Shown: in pieces, positions 17,219 through 26,733 of the stretch
Numbering within the stretch: the stretch's first letter is position 1
Layout: each line of letters starts with the position of its first letter
Assembly: GCF_042675705.1 (NCBI RefSeq)
Contig: NZ_JBHTJJ010000007.1
From: Ruegeria arenilitoris
GTDB lineage: Bacteria; Pseudomonadota; Alphaproteobacteria; Rhodobacterales; Rhodobacteraceae
Length of the DNA: 64,000 nucleotides
Reading direction: 5' to 3' (one strand)
Position numbers and translations under genes: made by a program
The notes under the pieces: generated by a model
The model's database searches: none
The model's input: only the letters and a program-made list of their open reading frames with translations
Told to the model about the DNA's origin: nothing

Positions 17219-18475
17219 ATGCCTTTGATGAAATCCTGGGTGGCCTCGGCCAATGACGCGAACCACCCGTTTCCGCTGAACAACCTGCCTTATGGCGTCT
17301 TTTCGACCGAGGGCACCGAGCCGCGCTGCGGCGTGGCGATCGGGGACATGATCCTTGACGTGTCCGCCGCCGAGGCCGAAGGGCTGATCACTTTGGGCGA
17401 CGAGCCGCTGTTCGATCTGCCCTTCTGGAACCCGCTGATGGAACAGGGACCGGCCGTCTGGGCCGCGCTGCGCGAGCGGCTGACCGCCCTGCTGGCGAAA
17501 GGGTCTAAAGAACAGGACAAGGTCGAACCGCTGCTGGTTCCGCAGACCAAGGCCCAGCTGCACATGCCTTTCGCCGTCAGCGAATACACCGATTTCTACG
17601 CGGGCAAGCACCACGCCACCAACGTCGGCACCATGTTCCGCGGCCCGGAAAACGCGCTGCCACCCAACTGGTTGCACATCCCCATTGGCTACAACGGACG
17701 GGCCTCGTCGGTGGTGGTTTCGGGCACCGATATCCGCCGCCCGTGGGGGCAACTGAAATCGCCCGACCACGATCGCCCCGCCTTCCTGCCCAGCCGCCGT
17801 TTCGACATCGAGCTGGAGATGGGCGCCATCGTCGGCACCCCGTCCGACGGCCCGATCACCGTGCAGGAGGCCGATGATCACATCTTTGGCTATGTCCTGC
17901 TGAACGACTGGTCTGCGCGCGACATCCAGGCCTGGGAATACCAGCCGCTGGGCCCGTTCCAGGCCAAGGCGACCGCCACCTCGATTTCGCCGTGGATCGT
18001 GACCAAGGCCGCGCTGGACCCCTTCCGCTGCGACACGCCCCCACGTGAGGTCGAGCAGCTGGACCACCTCAAGGATTGCGGCCCGATGCTCTATGATATC
18101 GAGCTTGAGGTGACGATGGCGCCCGAGGGCAAACCGGCATCCACCATCGCCCGCACCAATTACAAGGAAATGTACTATTCCTCGGCGCAGCAACTGGCGC
18201 ATCACACCACCTCGGGCTGCCCGATGAACGTGGGCGATCTGCTCGGCTCGGGCACCATCTCGGGGCCGACGAAGGACAGCCGCGGCTCGCTTTTGGAACT
18301 CAGCTGGGGCGGCAAGGAACCGATCACGCTGGAGACCGGCGAAACCCGTAGCTTCATCGAGGACGGCGACACGCTGACCCTCAAGGGCGCCGCCCGGGGC
18401 GATGGCTACACGATCGGCTTCGGCGATTGCACCGGCACGGTGCTGCCCGCCCTTGAAGACCCATACGCACGATAA
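17219..18475 (+). CDS. fahA: Fumarylacetoacetase
   Basis: A 418-residue metal-dependent hydrolase cleaving fumarylacetoacetate to fumarate and acetoacetate. Active-site text includes YTDFYAGKHHATNVGTMFRG near residue 120, LPPNWLHIPIGYNGRASSVV near 143 and LNDWSARDIQAWEYQPLGPF near 225. It lies 42 bp after hmgA in the homogentisate operon. Confidence 0.96.
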   Translation: MPLMKSWVASANDANHPFPLNNLPYGVFSTEGTEPRCGVAIGDMILDVSAAEAEGLITLGDEPLFDLPFWNPLMEQGPAVWAALRERLTALLAKGSKEQDKVEPLLVPQTKAQLHMPFAVSEYTDFYAGKHHATNVGTMFRGPENALPPNWLHIPIGYNGRASSVVVSGTDIRRPWGQLKSPDHDRPAFLPSRRFDIELEMGAIVGTPSDGPITVQEADDHIFGYVLLNDWSARDIQAWEYQPLGPFQAKATATSISPWIVTKAALDPFRCDTPPREVEQLDHLKDCGPMLYDIELEVTMAPEGKPASTIARTNYKEMYYSSAQQLAHHTTSGCPMNVGDLLGSGTISGPTKDSRGSLLELSWGGKEPITLETGETRSFIEDGDTLTLKGAARGDGYTIGFGDCTGTVLPALEDPYAR

Positions 18476-18485
18476 GGAGCGCCAA

Positions 18486-19436
18486 ATGGCCAAGGCATTC
18501 GCGTCCCAGGGGGACATGACCGAAAAGAAGATCTCGTTCACCGAGGTGGGCGAAGGGCTCTATGCCTTCACCGCCGAGGGCGACCCGAACTCGGGCGTGA
18601 TCATCGGCGATGACAGCGTGATGGTGGTCGAGGCCCAGGCCACGCCGCGCCTGGCGCAGAAGGTGATCGACTGCATCCGGTCGGTGACCGACAAGCCGAT
18701 CACCCATGTGGCGCTGACCCATTACCACGCGGTCCGCGTGCTGGGCGCCAGCGCCTTCGGCGCGCAGCAGATCATCATGTCGGACATGGCCCGCGCCATG
18801 GTCGTTGAACGCGGGAAAGAGGACTGGGACAGCGAGTTCCAGCGTTTCCCGCGCCTGTTCGAGGGCCACGAAAGCATACCCGGCCTGACCTGGCCCACCA
18901 CCACCTTCAACGACACGATGACGGTCTATATGGGCAACCGCCGGGTCGATCTGATGCATCTGGGCCGGGCACATACGGCTGGTGACATCGTCATCCACGT
19001 GCCCGACCAGAACGTGATGTTCACCGGCGACATCGTCGAATACCACTCGGCCTGCTATTGCGGCGACGGGCATTTCAGCGACTGGGGCGACACACTGGAT
19101 CAGATCCAGTGGTTCGACGTCGATGCCATCGCGCCGGGGCGCGGCGATGCGCTGGTCGGCAAGGAAATGGTGAACGCAGCCATCGAGAACACCCGCGATT
19201 TCGTCGAAAGCACTTATCGCCCGGCGGCCAAGGTGGCGGCGCGCGGCGGCAGCCTGAAAGAGGCCTGGGACGCAGTGCGTGCGGAATGCGATCCGAAATT
19301 CTCGGACTATGCCATCTATGAACACTGTCTGCCCTTCAACGTGGCCCGTGCCTATGACGAGGCGCGCGGCATCGACACCCCGCGCATCTGGACTGCCCAG
19401 CGCGATCTCGAGATGTGGGAGGCCCTGCAAGGCTGA
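18486..19436 (+). CDS. MBL-fold protein with altered metal site
   Basis: A 316-residue metallo-beta-lactamase-fold protein in the homogentisate operon, 10 bp after fahA. The usual HxHxDH motif reads HYHAVR (near residue 78), so the Asp and His of the second zinc site are gone, and the late His motif reads APGRG instead of PGHG. The first-site HxH, the AHTAGD histidine and the TGD aspartate remain. It may bind a single metal or act without hydrolysis. No reaction is assigned; position suggests a role with a homogentisate-pathway thioester or ester. Confidence 0.85.
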   Translation: MAKAFASQGDMTEKKISFTEVGEGLYAFTAEGDPNSGVIIGDDSVMVVEAQATPRLAQKVIDCIRSVTDKPITHVALTHYHAVRVLGASAFGAQQIIMSDMARAMVVERGKEDWDSEFQRFPRLFEGHESIPGLTWPTTTFNDTMTVYMGNRRVDLMHLGRAHTAGDIVIHVPDQNVMFTGDIVEYHSACYCGDGHFSDWGDTLDQIQWFDVDAIAPGRGDALVGKEMVNAAIENTRDFVESTYRPAAKVAARGGSLKEAWDAVRAECDPKFSDYAIYEHCLPFNVARAYDEARGIDTPRIWTAQRDLEMWEALQG

Positions 19437-19570
19437 GAAATGGCCCGGCGACTTGATCCAGATCGTGTTGCCGGCCTGAAAACGATGCGACCATGGAGGA
19501 GAGCCATCGGCGCCCCGCGCCGGTGGGCAGGGATTGTGCGCCACGCGCACAGAACTTGGGGAGAGAGCCC

Positions 19571-21181
19571 ATGAACAAGATTTTTGAACAGCCGCTCTAT
19601 GCCTATGCCCGCAGCCCCGATCAGGATGCCCCCGCCCCGGTGCGGCATCAGGTGATCGTGATTGGCGCGGGTCCGGTCGGGCTGGCCGCCGCCATCGACC
19701 TGGCCCAGCAGGGCGTCGAGGTGGTGGTGCTGGACGACAACGACAAGGTCAGTTTCGGCAGCCGCGCCATCTGTTTCGCCCAGCGCACGCTGGAAATCTC
19801 CGACCGACTGGGTTGCGCCCGGCCGATGGTGGACAGGGGCGTGCTGTGGAACACCGGCAAGGTGTTTTTCGACGACCGAAAGGTCTATGAATTCAACCTG
19901 CAGCCCGATGAGGGGTACGCCCATCCGGCCTTCATCAACCTGCAGCAATACTACTTTGAACAGTTCATGGTCGAACGGGTCCGCGCGTTGCAGGCCCAGG
20001 GCGCACCGCTCGAGATCCGTGGCCGCAACAAGGTCGAGGCGATCGGCACCCATGACGACCACGTCAAGCTCGAGGTGGAAACGCCCGAGGGGTCGTACAC
20101 CGTCGAGGCCGACTGGCTGATCGCCTGCGACGGGGCCAACTCGCCCACCCGCCGGATGCTGGGACTGGATTTCGTGGGCCGCGTGTTCGAGGACAACTTC
20201 CTGATCGCCGACGTGATCATGGAGGCCGATTTCCCGACCGAGCGCTGGTTCTGGTTCGACCCGCCCTTCAACCGTGGCCAGTCGGCGCTGTTGCACAAAC
20301 AGCCCGACAATGTCTGGCGCATCGACCTGCAACTGGGCTGGGACATCGACAAGGAACGGGAAAAGCGCCCCGAAAACGTGATCCCGCGCCTCAAGGCGAT
20401 GCTGGGCGAGGATGTCCAGTTCGAGTTGGAATGGGTCAGCATCTATACCTTCCAGTGCCGCCGGATGGAGAAGTTCCGCCACGGCCGCGTCCTGTTTGCC
20501 GGCGACAGCGCGCATCAGGTCAGCCCCTTCGGCGCGCGCGGGGCCAATTCGGGCCTGCAGGACACCGACAACCTGTGCTGGAAACTGAAGATGGTCCTTG
20601 ACGGCACCGCCCCCGACAGCCTGCTGGACAGCTATGATGTCGAGCGCATCCACGGCGCGGACGAAAACATCCTGAACTCCACCCGCTCGACTGATTTCAT
20701 CACGCCGAAATCGGAAATGTCACGCATCCTGCGCGACGCGGTGCTGGACCTGAGCGAACATTATGAGTTCGCCCGCCCGCTGGTGAATTCCGGGCGGTTG
20801 AGCGTGCCCTGCACCTATGACGGCTCGCTGCTGAATTCGGCCGATGCGCTGAATGGTCCGGCCGAAACGCGCCCCGGCTCGCCCTGCCCCGATGCGCCGC
20901 TGGGGGATGCGTTCCTGTTGCCCAAGCTGGCGGGCAAGTTCACCCTGCTGACCATCGACGCCGACGCCCCAGACAGGATCGAGGAAGAGGGTGTGACGGT
21001 CGAGCGGCTGGCGCTGTCGGTCAAGGACGACCGGACGCTGGCGCTAAAGCGGCGGTATCTGGGCGACGCGGAAGGTGCGGTCTATCTGATCCGGCCCGAC
21101 CAGCATGTGGCGGCGCGGCGCGACAGCTATGAAGACAACGCGTTCCGGCATGCGATCCGCCGGGCCATCGGCAAGGAGTAG
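19571..21181 (+). CDS. FAD-dependent aromatic hydroxylase (MhaA-like candidate)
   Basis: A 536-residue class A flavoprotein monooxygenase: dinucleotide motif VIVIGAGPVGLAAAIDLAQQG near residue 30, the DG motif LIACDGANSPTRR near 185, and the GD motif FAGDSAHQVSPFGARGANSGLQD near 310. It lies among hmgA, fahA and maiA and directly before a 63-residue DUF2783 protein, as for the two-component 3-hydroxyphenylacetate 6-hydroxylase (MhaA plus small MhaB) of Pseudomonas putida U, which makes homogentisate. The substrate is inferred from context. The ATG at 19571 follows GGGGAGAGAG. Confidence 0.8.
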   Translation: MNKIFEQPLYAYARSPDQDAPAPVRHQVIVIGAGPVGLAAAIDLAQQGVEVVVLDDNDKVSFGSRAICFAQRTLEISDRLGCARPMVDRGVLWNTGKVFFDDRKVYEFNLQPDEGYAHPAFINLQQYYFEQFMVERVRALQAQGAPLEIRGRNKVEAIGTHDDHVKLEVETPEGSYTVEADWLIACDGANSPTRRMLGLDFVGRVFEDNFLIADVIMEADFPTERWFWFDPPFNRGQSALLHKQPDNVWRIDLQLGWDIDKEREKRPENVIPRLKAMLGEDVQFELEWVSIYTFQCRRMEKFRHGRVLFAGDSAHQVSPFGARGANSGLQDTDNLCWKLKMVLDGTAPDSLLDSYDVERIHGADENILNSTRSTDFITPKSEMSRILRDAVLDLSEHYEFARPLVNSGRLSVPCTYDGSLLNSADALNGPAETRPGSPCPDAPLGDAFLLPKLAGKFTLLTIDADAPDRIEEEGVTVERLALSVKDDRTLALKRRYLGDAEGAVYLIRPDQHVAARRDSYEDNAFRHAIRRAIGKE

Positions 21182-21186
21182 GCACA

Positions 21187-21378
21187 ATGGATGAACTGAT
21201 CCTCACCCCGAATATCGACGGCGCGGATGATTTCTATGCCGATCTGCTGGCCGCGCACGACGGTCTGGACAAGGCCGAAAGCGATGCGCTGAATGCGCGG
21301 CTGGTGCTGGTGCTGGCCAACCATATCGGCGACCGGGCCATCCTGAAACAGGCGATCGACGCGGCCAAAGCCCGATGA
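21187..21378 (+). CDS. DUF2783 small partner protein (MhaB-like candidate)
   Basis: A 63-residue, acidic, helical protein (MDELILTPNIDGADDFYADL, then a heptad-rich second half) of the DUF2783 family that regularly follows aromatic FAD hydroxylases. It starts 5 bp after the hydroxylase and overlaps maiA by 4 bp. By analogy to MhaB it could be a coupling protein that prevents wasteful NADH oxidation; this has not been shown here. Confidence 0.72.
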   Translation: MDELILTPNIDGADDFYADLLAAHDGLDKAESDALNARLVLVLANHIGDRAILKQAIDAAKAR

Positions 21379-22013
21379 GCGACGTCGTCCTGTATGACTA
21401 CTGGCGGTCCTCGGCCAGCTACCGGGTGCGCATCGCGCTGAACCTGGCCGGGATCGCCTATCGCGCGCAGACCGTCGATCTGGTCAAGGGCGAGCAGACC
21501 GCGCCCGCGCATCTGGCGCGCAACCCGCAGGGCTTTGTGCCGGTGCTCGAGATCGACGGCGTGCAACTGACCCAGTCGCTGGCCATTCTGGACTATCTCG
21601 ACCGGACGCGGGGCCTGAACCTGCTGCCGGACGAGCCGGTTGCGCGGGCCAGGGCGCAGGCGCTGGCCCATGCCATCGCGGTCGATCTGCACCCGGTCTG
21701 CAACCTGAAGGTCGCCCGCCACGCCACGCAGCTGAGCGGCAGACGGGGCGACATGCCCGGCGACTGGATGCGCCATTTCATCCGCCCCGGTCTGTTGGCC
21801 TTCGAGGCGATGCTGGAAGGGTTCGAACAAGCCCCCTATTGCACGGGATCAACGCCCGGGCTGGCCGATCTGTGCCTGATCCCGCAGATGTACAACGCCC
21901 GGCGCTGGCAGGTCGATCTGTCGGACATACCGCGCATTCTGGCGGTCGAGGCGGCCTGTGCCGACCACCCCGCCTTTGCAGCGGCCCACCAGGACGCCCA
22001 CGCGCCGGGCTGA
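21375..22013 (+). CDS. maiA: Maleylacetoacetate isomerase
   Basis: A 212-residue zeta-class glutathione transferase that isomerises maleylacetoacetate to fumarylacetoacetate. The N-terminal glutathione-binding motif SSASYRVRIALNLAGI is at residues 11-26, with QGFVPVLEIDG and LTQSLAILDYLDRT following. It closes the homogentisate operon, completing ring cleavage, isomerisation and hydrolysis in one transcript. Confidence 0.94.
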   Translation: MSDVVLYDYWRSSASYRVRIALNLAGIAYRAQTVDLVKGEQTAPAHLARNPQGFVPVLEIDGVQLTQSLAILDYLDRTRGLNLLPDEPVARARAQALAHAIAVDLHPVCNLKVARHATQLSGRRGDMPGDWMRHFIRPGLLAFEAMLEGFEQAPYCTGSTPGLADLCLIPQMYNARRWQVDLSDIPRILAVEAACADHPAFAAAHQDAHAPG

Positions 22014-22103
22014 GCCGCGCACAGGGTCTGTGTGCCGATGCGTCTGTGCACCGGCGCCGATCGGGCCTAGCCTTGTCTCGGAAATCACCGCACGAGGCCC
22101 CCG

Positions 22104-22445
22104 ATGCCACAGATCACCGGCTATCACGCCCATGTCTATTTCGACGCCGAAACGCAGGACACCGCCCGCCGTGTCTGCGAGGAGGCTGCCCGCCTGTTCC
22201 CCGTCCAGATGGGCCACATGCACAGCCGCAATGTCGGCCCTCACCCGCGCTGGAGCTGCCAGCTGAGCTTTGCCGCCGATGCCTTCGACAAGGTGATCCC
22301 GTGGCTGATGCTGAACCGGCAGGGGCTGACCGTGTTCACCCACCCCGAAACCGGCGAGCACCTGTCCGACCACCGCGACCGGGCGATCTGGATGGGCGAG
22401 ATGCTGGACCTGGACCTGTCGATCTTTGACCGGCTGGGCGCCTAG
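22104..22445 (+). CDS. DOPA 4,5-dioxygenase-family protein
   Basis: A 113-residue protein matching the DOPA 4,5-dioxygenase family (bacterial relatives of fungal DodA): ITGYHAHVYFDAE at the start, MGHMHSRNVGPHPRWSCQLSF near residue 38 and LTVFTHPETGEHLSDHRDRAIWMG near 75, rich in potential iron-ligand histidines. It would cleave a catechol ring extradiol-wise. It sits 90 bp after maiA, in line with a tyrosine/catechol theme, and overlaps the end of the convergent acyl-CoA synthetase gene. Confidence 0.85.
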   Translation: MPQITGYHAHVYFDAETQDTARRVCEEAARLFPVQMGHMHSRNVGPHPRWSCQLSFAADAFDKVIPWLMLNRQGLTVFTHPETGEHLSDHRDRAIWMGEMLDLDLSIFDRLGA

Positions 22446-24070
22446 CCCAGCGCCCGCGCCTGTTCCCTGAGCTTGAATTTCTGGATCTTGCCCGTCGATG
22501 TCTTGGGCAGCGGCCCGAACACCACCGTCTTGGGTGCCTTGAAATGGGCCATCTGGTCGCGGCAGAACGCGATCAAATCGGCCTCGGTCGCTTCGGCGCC
22601 CGGCTTCAGCTCGACAAAGGCGCAAGGCGTCTCGCCCCATTTCTCGTCCGGTTTGGCGACCACGGCGGCCTCCATCACGGCGGGGTGCTTGTAGAGGATA
22701 TCCTCGACCTCGACCGACGAAATGTTTTCGCCCCCCGAAATGATGATGTCCTTTGACCGGTCCTTCAGCGCGATATAGCCGTCGGGATGCGTCACCCCCA
22801 GATCGCCCGAGGCAAACCAGCCGCCGCGGAACGCTTTCTGCGTGGCCTCGGGGTTCTTCAGATACCCTTTCATCACGATGTTGCCCTGCATGAAGATCTC
22901 GCCCATGGTCTCGCCATCGGCCGGCACCGGCTCGAGCGTTTCGGGATCAGCCACCATCAGCCCCGACAGGGCAACGTATTTCACCCCCTGCCGCACCTTG
23001 AGCGCGGCGCGCTCCTCGGCGGGCTTGTCGTTCCATTCGTCCTTCCAGGCGCACACGACCGACGGCCCATAGGTCTCGGTCAGGCCATAGACATGAGTGA
23101 CTTCGATGCCCATCCCCTCCATCGCCGCGATCACCGCGGCGGGCGGCGGGGCACCTGCGGTCATCACCTTGATCTCATGATCGAAATCCTTGAGATGATC
23201 GGGCGCGTTGGCCAGCATGTTCAGAACGATGGGCGCGCCGCAGAAATGGGTCACGCGCTCGTCGCGAAAGGCGCGGTAGATCGGCTCGTCCCGCACCGCG
23301 CGCAGGCAGATGGACGTGCCCGCGTTCGCGGCCATGGTCCAGGGGAAACACCAGCCGTTGCAGTGGAACATCGGCAGCGTCCACAGATAGACCGAATGCT
23401 GCGGCATGCCCCAGGTCAGGATGTTCGACGTGGCATTCAGCGCCGCGCCACGGTGGTGATAGACGACACCCTTGGGGTTGCCCGTGGTGCCAGAGGTGTA
23501 GTTCAGCGTGATCGCGTCCCATTCATCGGCGGGCAAAGACCAGTCGAATTCCGGGTCGCCCTCGGCCAGCAGGTCGTCATAGGTCTGCGCGCCCAGCTTC
23601 TCACCTCCGTCGAAACTCGGGTCCTCGATGTCGATCACCAGAATGTCGTGGTCCACCTGCTCCAGCGCCTGCTTCACCACGCCCGAGAATTCGGGATCGA
23701 CCAGCAGCACCTTGGATTCGGCGTGGTTCAGGATAAAGGCGATGATCGGGGCATCGAGCCTTGTGTTGATCGTGTTCAACACCGCGCCTGCCATGGGCAC
23801 GCCAAAATGCGCCTCGTACATCTCGGGGATGTTGGCGGCGATGATCGATACCGTGTCGCCCGCGCCCACCCCACGCGCGGCCAGCGCACTGGCCAACTGG
23901 CGGCAGCGCGCATAGGTCTGCGCCCAGCTATGGCGCCGGTCACCATAGACCACGGCGGGATAGTCAGGGTAAACGGCCGCGGTCCTCTCGATATAGCTGA
24001 GCGGGGACAGGGCCGTAAAATTTGCCGGGCCTTTGTCCAGATCGCGCTGATAAATGCTGTGGGTCACCAT
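22442..24070 (-). CDS. AMP-binding acyl-CoA synthetase
   Basis: A 542-residue ANL-superfamily ligase that activates a carboxylic acid via acyl-AMP to acyl-CoA. Motifs: LNYTSGTTGNPKGVVYHHRG near residue 185, YGLTETYGPS near 320, SGDLGVTHPDGYIALKDRSKDIIISGGENIS near 415 and the catalytic Lys in PKTSTGKIQKF near 528. ATG at 24070 is preceded by GGGAGGAG. Roseobacter relatives include medium-chain and methylmercaptopropionate-CoA ligases (DmdB-like), so the natural acid is open. Divergent from the aminotransferase. Confidence 0.9.
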   Translation of the reverse strand: MVTHSIYQRDLDKGPANFTALSPLSYIERTAAVYPDYPAVVYGDRRHSWAQTYARCRQLASALAARGVGAGDTVSIIAANIPEMYEAHFGVPMAGAVLNTINTRLDAPIIAFILNHAESKVLLVDPEFSGVVKQALEQVDHDILVIDIEDPSFDGGEKLGAQTYDDLLAEGDPEFDWSLPADEWDAITLNYTSGTTGNPKGVVYHHRGAALNATSNILTWGMPQHSVYLWTLPMFHCNGWCFPWTMAANAGTSICLRAVRDEPIYRAFRDERVTHFCGAPIVLNMLANAPDHLKDFDHEIKVMTAGAPPPAAVIAAMEGMGIEVTHVYGLTETYGPSVVCAWKDEWNDKPAEERAALKVRQGVKYVALSGLMVADPETLEPVPADGETMGEIFMQGNIVMKGYLKNPEATQKAFRGGWFASGDLGVTHPDGYIALKDRSKDIIISGGENISSVEVEDILYKHPAVMEAAVVAKPDEKWGETPCAFVELKPGAEATEADLIAFCRDQMAHFKAPKTVVFGPLPKTSTGKIQKFKLREQARALG

Positions 24071-24292
24071 CCGCCTCTCCTCCCCAAGTCGTCGGATTTT
24101 TCGTATTGAGCACAAAGGTTGCCGCAAAACAAACCCGTAAAAATACGCGAGGCGAATATACTGGAGCTACGTGATCGGGTAATCTGGCCCTACTGCGTAC
24201 CGGGCTTTCGGGCTGATCTGCGGTATCTGGTTCATCCGCGCCCGCCGGGCATCGTGATTCCCGCGCGTCGCGTCTTACTGAAAGGACATGTC

Positions 24293-25684
24293 ATGGACGG
24301 CACGTTCAACGAAAACGATCTTTCCCGCGTAGTCGAGGCCGACCGCGCCCATATCTGGCACCACCTGATTCAGCACAAGCCGTTTGAGACGAACGATCCG
24401 CGCATCATCGTCGAAGGCAAGGGCATGCGCGTCTGGGATCAGAAAGGCAAGGAACACCTGGATGCCGTCTCGGGCGGCGTCTGGACGGTGAATGTGGGCT
24501 ATGGCCGCGAATCCATCTGCAAGGCCGTCTACGACCAGTTGATGAAGCTGTGCTACTTTGCGAACTCGGCGGGCTCGATCCCCGGGGCGCTGTTTGCCGA
24601 GAAGCTGATCGAGAAGATGCCGGGCATGAGCCGGGTCTACTACACCAACTCGGGAAGCGAGGCGAACGAGAAGGCGTTCAAGATGGTCCGCCAGATCGCC
24701 CACAAGAAATACGGCGGCAAGAAGACCAAGATCCTGTACCGCGACCGCGATTATCACGGCTCGACCCTGGCGGCGATGTCGGCGGGCGGTCAGGACGAGC
24801 GCAACGCGCAATACGGCCCCTTTGCGCCGAATTTCGTGCGCGTTCCGCACTGCATGGAATACCGCAAGCACGAACTGGACGGCGCACCCGAAGAGAACTT
24901 TGGCGAATGGGCCGCCGATCAGATCGAAGCCGTGATCCTGCGCGAAGGCCCCGACACCGTGGGCGCGCTATGCCTTGAGCCGGTGACCGCCGGCGGCGGC
25001 GTGATCGAAGCGCCCGAGGGCTATTGGCAGCGCGTGCAGGAGATCTGCAAGAAGTACGACATCCTGCTGCATATCGACGAGGTCGTCTGCGGCGTGGGTC
25101 GCACCGGCACCTGGTTCGGGTACCAGCAATACGGCGTGAAACCCGATTTCGTGACCATGGCCAAAGGCGTGGCCTCGGGCTATGCCGCGATTGCCTGCAT
25201 GGTGACCACCGAGGAAGTCTTTGACATGTTCAAAGACGATGCCGCGGACCCGATGAACTATTTCCGCGACATCTCGACCTTTGGCGGCTGCACCGCCGGG
25301 CCGGCGGCGGCGATCGAGAACATGCGCATCATCGAAGACGAGAACCTGCTGGGCAATTGCGCCGCGATGGGGGATCGCATGATGGGCAACCTGCAGGCAC
25401 TGATGGACAAGCACAAGGTCATCGGCGACGTGCGCGGCAAGGGCCTGTTCCTGGGGGCCGAACTGATCGCGGATCGCGCGTCCAAAGAACCGGTGGACGA
25501 AAAGCTGGCCCAAGCGGTCGTGGCCGATTGCATGGCGCAAGGGGTAATCATCGGCGTGACCAACCGGTCGGTCCCCGGGCGCAACAATACGCTGTGCTTC
25601 TCGCCCGCTTTGATTGCCACGGCGGACGACATCGACCAAATCACCGACGCGGTCGATGGCGCGCTGGGGCGTGTGTTCGGATAA
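24293..25684 (+). CDS. Class III pyruvate aminotransferase, probably taurine/hypotaurine
   Basis: A 463-residue PLP enzyme of class III aminotransferases. The active-site block ILLHIDEVVCGVGRTGTWFGYQQYGVKPDFVTMAKGVASGYA near residues 258-300 includes the Schiff-base Lys in MAKGVA. The N-terminal text (NDLSRVVEADRAHIWHHL) and length resemble roseobacter and Bilophila taurine/hypotaurine:pyruvate aminotransferases. Taurine dissimilation genes such as xsc are not in the window, so specificity is tentative. ATG preceded by AAAGGA. Confidence 0.72.
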   Translation: MDGTFNENDLSRVVEADRAHIWHHLIQHKPFETNDPRIIVEGKGMRVWDQKGKEHLDAVSGGVWTVNVGYGRESICKAVYDQLMKLCYFANSAGSIPGALFAEKLIEKMPGMSRVYYTNSGSEANEKAFKMVRQIAHKKYGGKKTKILYRDRDYHGSTLAAMSAGGQDERNAQYGPFAPNFVRVPHCMEYRKHELDGAPEENFGEWAADQIEAVILREGPDTVGALCLEPVTAGGGVIEAPEGYWQRVQEICKKYDILLHIDEVVCGVGRTGTWFGYQQYGVKPDFVTMAKGVASGYAAIACMVTTEEVFDMFKDDAADPMNYFRDISTFGGCTAGPAAAIENMRIIEDENLLGNCAAMGDRMMGNLQALMDKHKVIGDVRGKGLFLGAELIADRASKEPVDEKLAQAVVADCMAQGVIIGVTNRSVPGRNNTLCFSPALIATADDIDQITDAVDGALGRVFG

Positions 25685-25710
25685 ACCCAGCGCAGGATAA
25701 AAGACCAAGT

Positions 25711-25742
25711 GAAACCGGCGTTCTTCGCGCCGGTTTCTTTTT
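25711..25742 (+). terminator. Rho-independent terminator after aminotransferase gene
   Basis: GAAACCGGCG-TTCTTCG-CGCCGGTTTC is a 10-bp stem followed by TTTTTC, 27 bp past the aminotransferase stop. Confidence 0.88.
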
Positions 25743-25804
25743 CGATCTCCATTCGCTCAGGCAATAGCCTTTGTTTGATTCAATCAGCGCATCCAGACCA
25801 AAGT

Positions 25805-26581
25805 CTAGGATTTGCGCCCGCTGATGACAAAATGGGTTAGCGAAAAGAAAAACCGGCCCTTCGCGGCCAATGATCTCTGCTCATCCGCCCACGCTTTGGC
25901 TTCCTGATCCGAGACGAGCTTGTTGGACTCGGCGAACCTTTTCATCAGTGTGATCATCATATTGGCCAGCCCATCTGGCCGGAGTTCGTTATCGCAAATC
26001 GTGATCGGCGTGACGCTTTCCACAGTGAAACCCACGTCTCTCAAAACCGGTGGCAGTAGAGCGGGCACGTCTCTTCCGACAAAGTGCTTGTCCCAGGCTT
26101 TTGTCATCCGATCCATTCTTGCCGGATCATCACTGTACCAAACCAGACTGTCGAAATGGATGTCGCCCACGACAAGCAGACCACCCGTCCTGAGACAGCG
26201 ATGGGCCTCCGCCACCGCGGCGGCAATGTCGTTCAAGTACTCGTAAACCTGAACCGACACCGCCTTGTCGAGTGACGTATCCTCGACCGGAAGTTGGCCC
26301 GCCTCACCCTCCATGATCTGGACCCAGTCATATTCATGGCAGCGGTTTTTGGCGGAACTCCGCATCGCCTCACTTGGGTCGATGCCCAAAACACGCCCGG
26401 TTTGGCCAACCGCCCGTGCGAGCTCTGCTGTCAAAAGACCGTTTCCGCATCCAACGTCCGCAATGGTATCACCCGGGGCTGGTCGCAACGCGTCAAAAGA
26501 CCCTCGCCGCCGTCGGGTGACATCGGCACCTTGATACACGCTATCGAGTAGGCGCGTTGTTGCTGCATCAAATTCAAGCAT
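25805..26581 (-). CDS. Class I SAM-dependent methyltransferase
   Basis: A 258-residue Rossmann-fold methyltransferase with SAM motif I IADVGCGNGLLTAELARAVG near residue 45, motif II GIDPSEAM near 68, and motif IV-like DKAVSVQVYEYLND near 108. It resembles UbiE/arsenite methyltransferase-like families (VLRDVGFTVESV near 185), but the substrate is not evident. I chose the ATG at 26581; it has no strong ribosome-binding site and an upstream in-frame extension exists. Codon use is less GC-biased than the neighbours. It lies next to a partial rplT duplication. Confidence 0.82.
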   Translation of the reverse strand: MLEFDAATTRLLDSVYQGADVTRRRRGSFDALRPAPGDTIADVGCGNGLLTAELARAVGQTGRVLGIDPSEAMRSSAKNRCHEYDWVQIMEGEAGQLPVEDTSLDKAVSVQVYEYLNDIAAAVAEAHRCLRTGGLLVVGDIHFDSLVWYSDDPARMDRMTKAWDKHFVGRDVPALLPPVLRDVGFTVESVTPITICDNELRPDGLANMMITLMKRFAESNKLVSDQEAKAWADEQRSLAAKGRFFFSLTHFVISGRKS

Positions 26582-26679
26582 GGCAATCGCAAAACCAATG
26601 TTGGTCAATTCAGCACGTGCAAGCCTAGCGGTTTTTGGCCCGGATGTCTGCCTGCGCAAAAAGCCGGCACTCAGGCACC

Positions 26680-26713
26680 AAAAAAGCCGCCCCTAGTCGG
26701 GCGGCCTTTCTCT
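26680..26713 (-). terminator. Duplicated terminator of the rplT remnant
   Basis: AAAAAAGCCGCCCC on the plus strand, followed by CGGGCGGCCTTT, repeats the terminator behind intact rplT 0.96 kb away with few changes. On the minus strand it is a stem followed by T6 and would terminate the secreted-protein gene transcript. Confidence 0.75.
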
Positions 26714-26733
26714 CACTGTTTAGCGAATGAGGA

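Noticed and set aside
16805..18541. 578-codon open frame on the minus strand opposite fahA
   Set aside because: It lies antisense to fahA and hmgA, has Arg/His/Gly-rich composition typical of the complement of GC-rich genes and no family motif.
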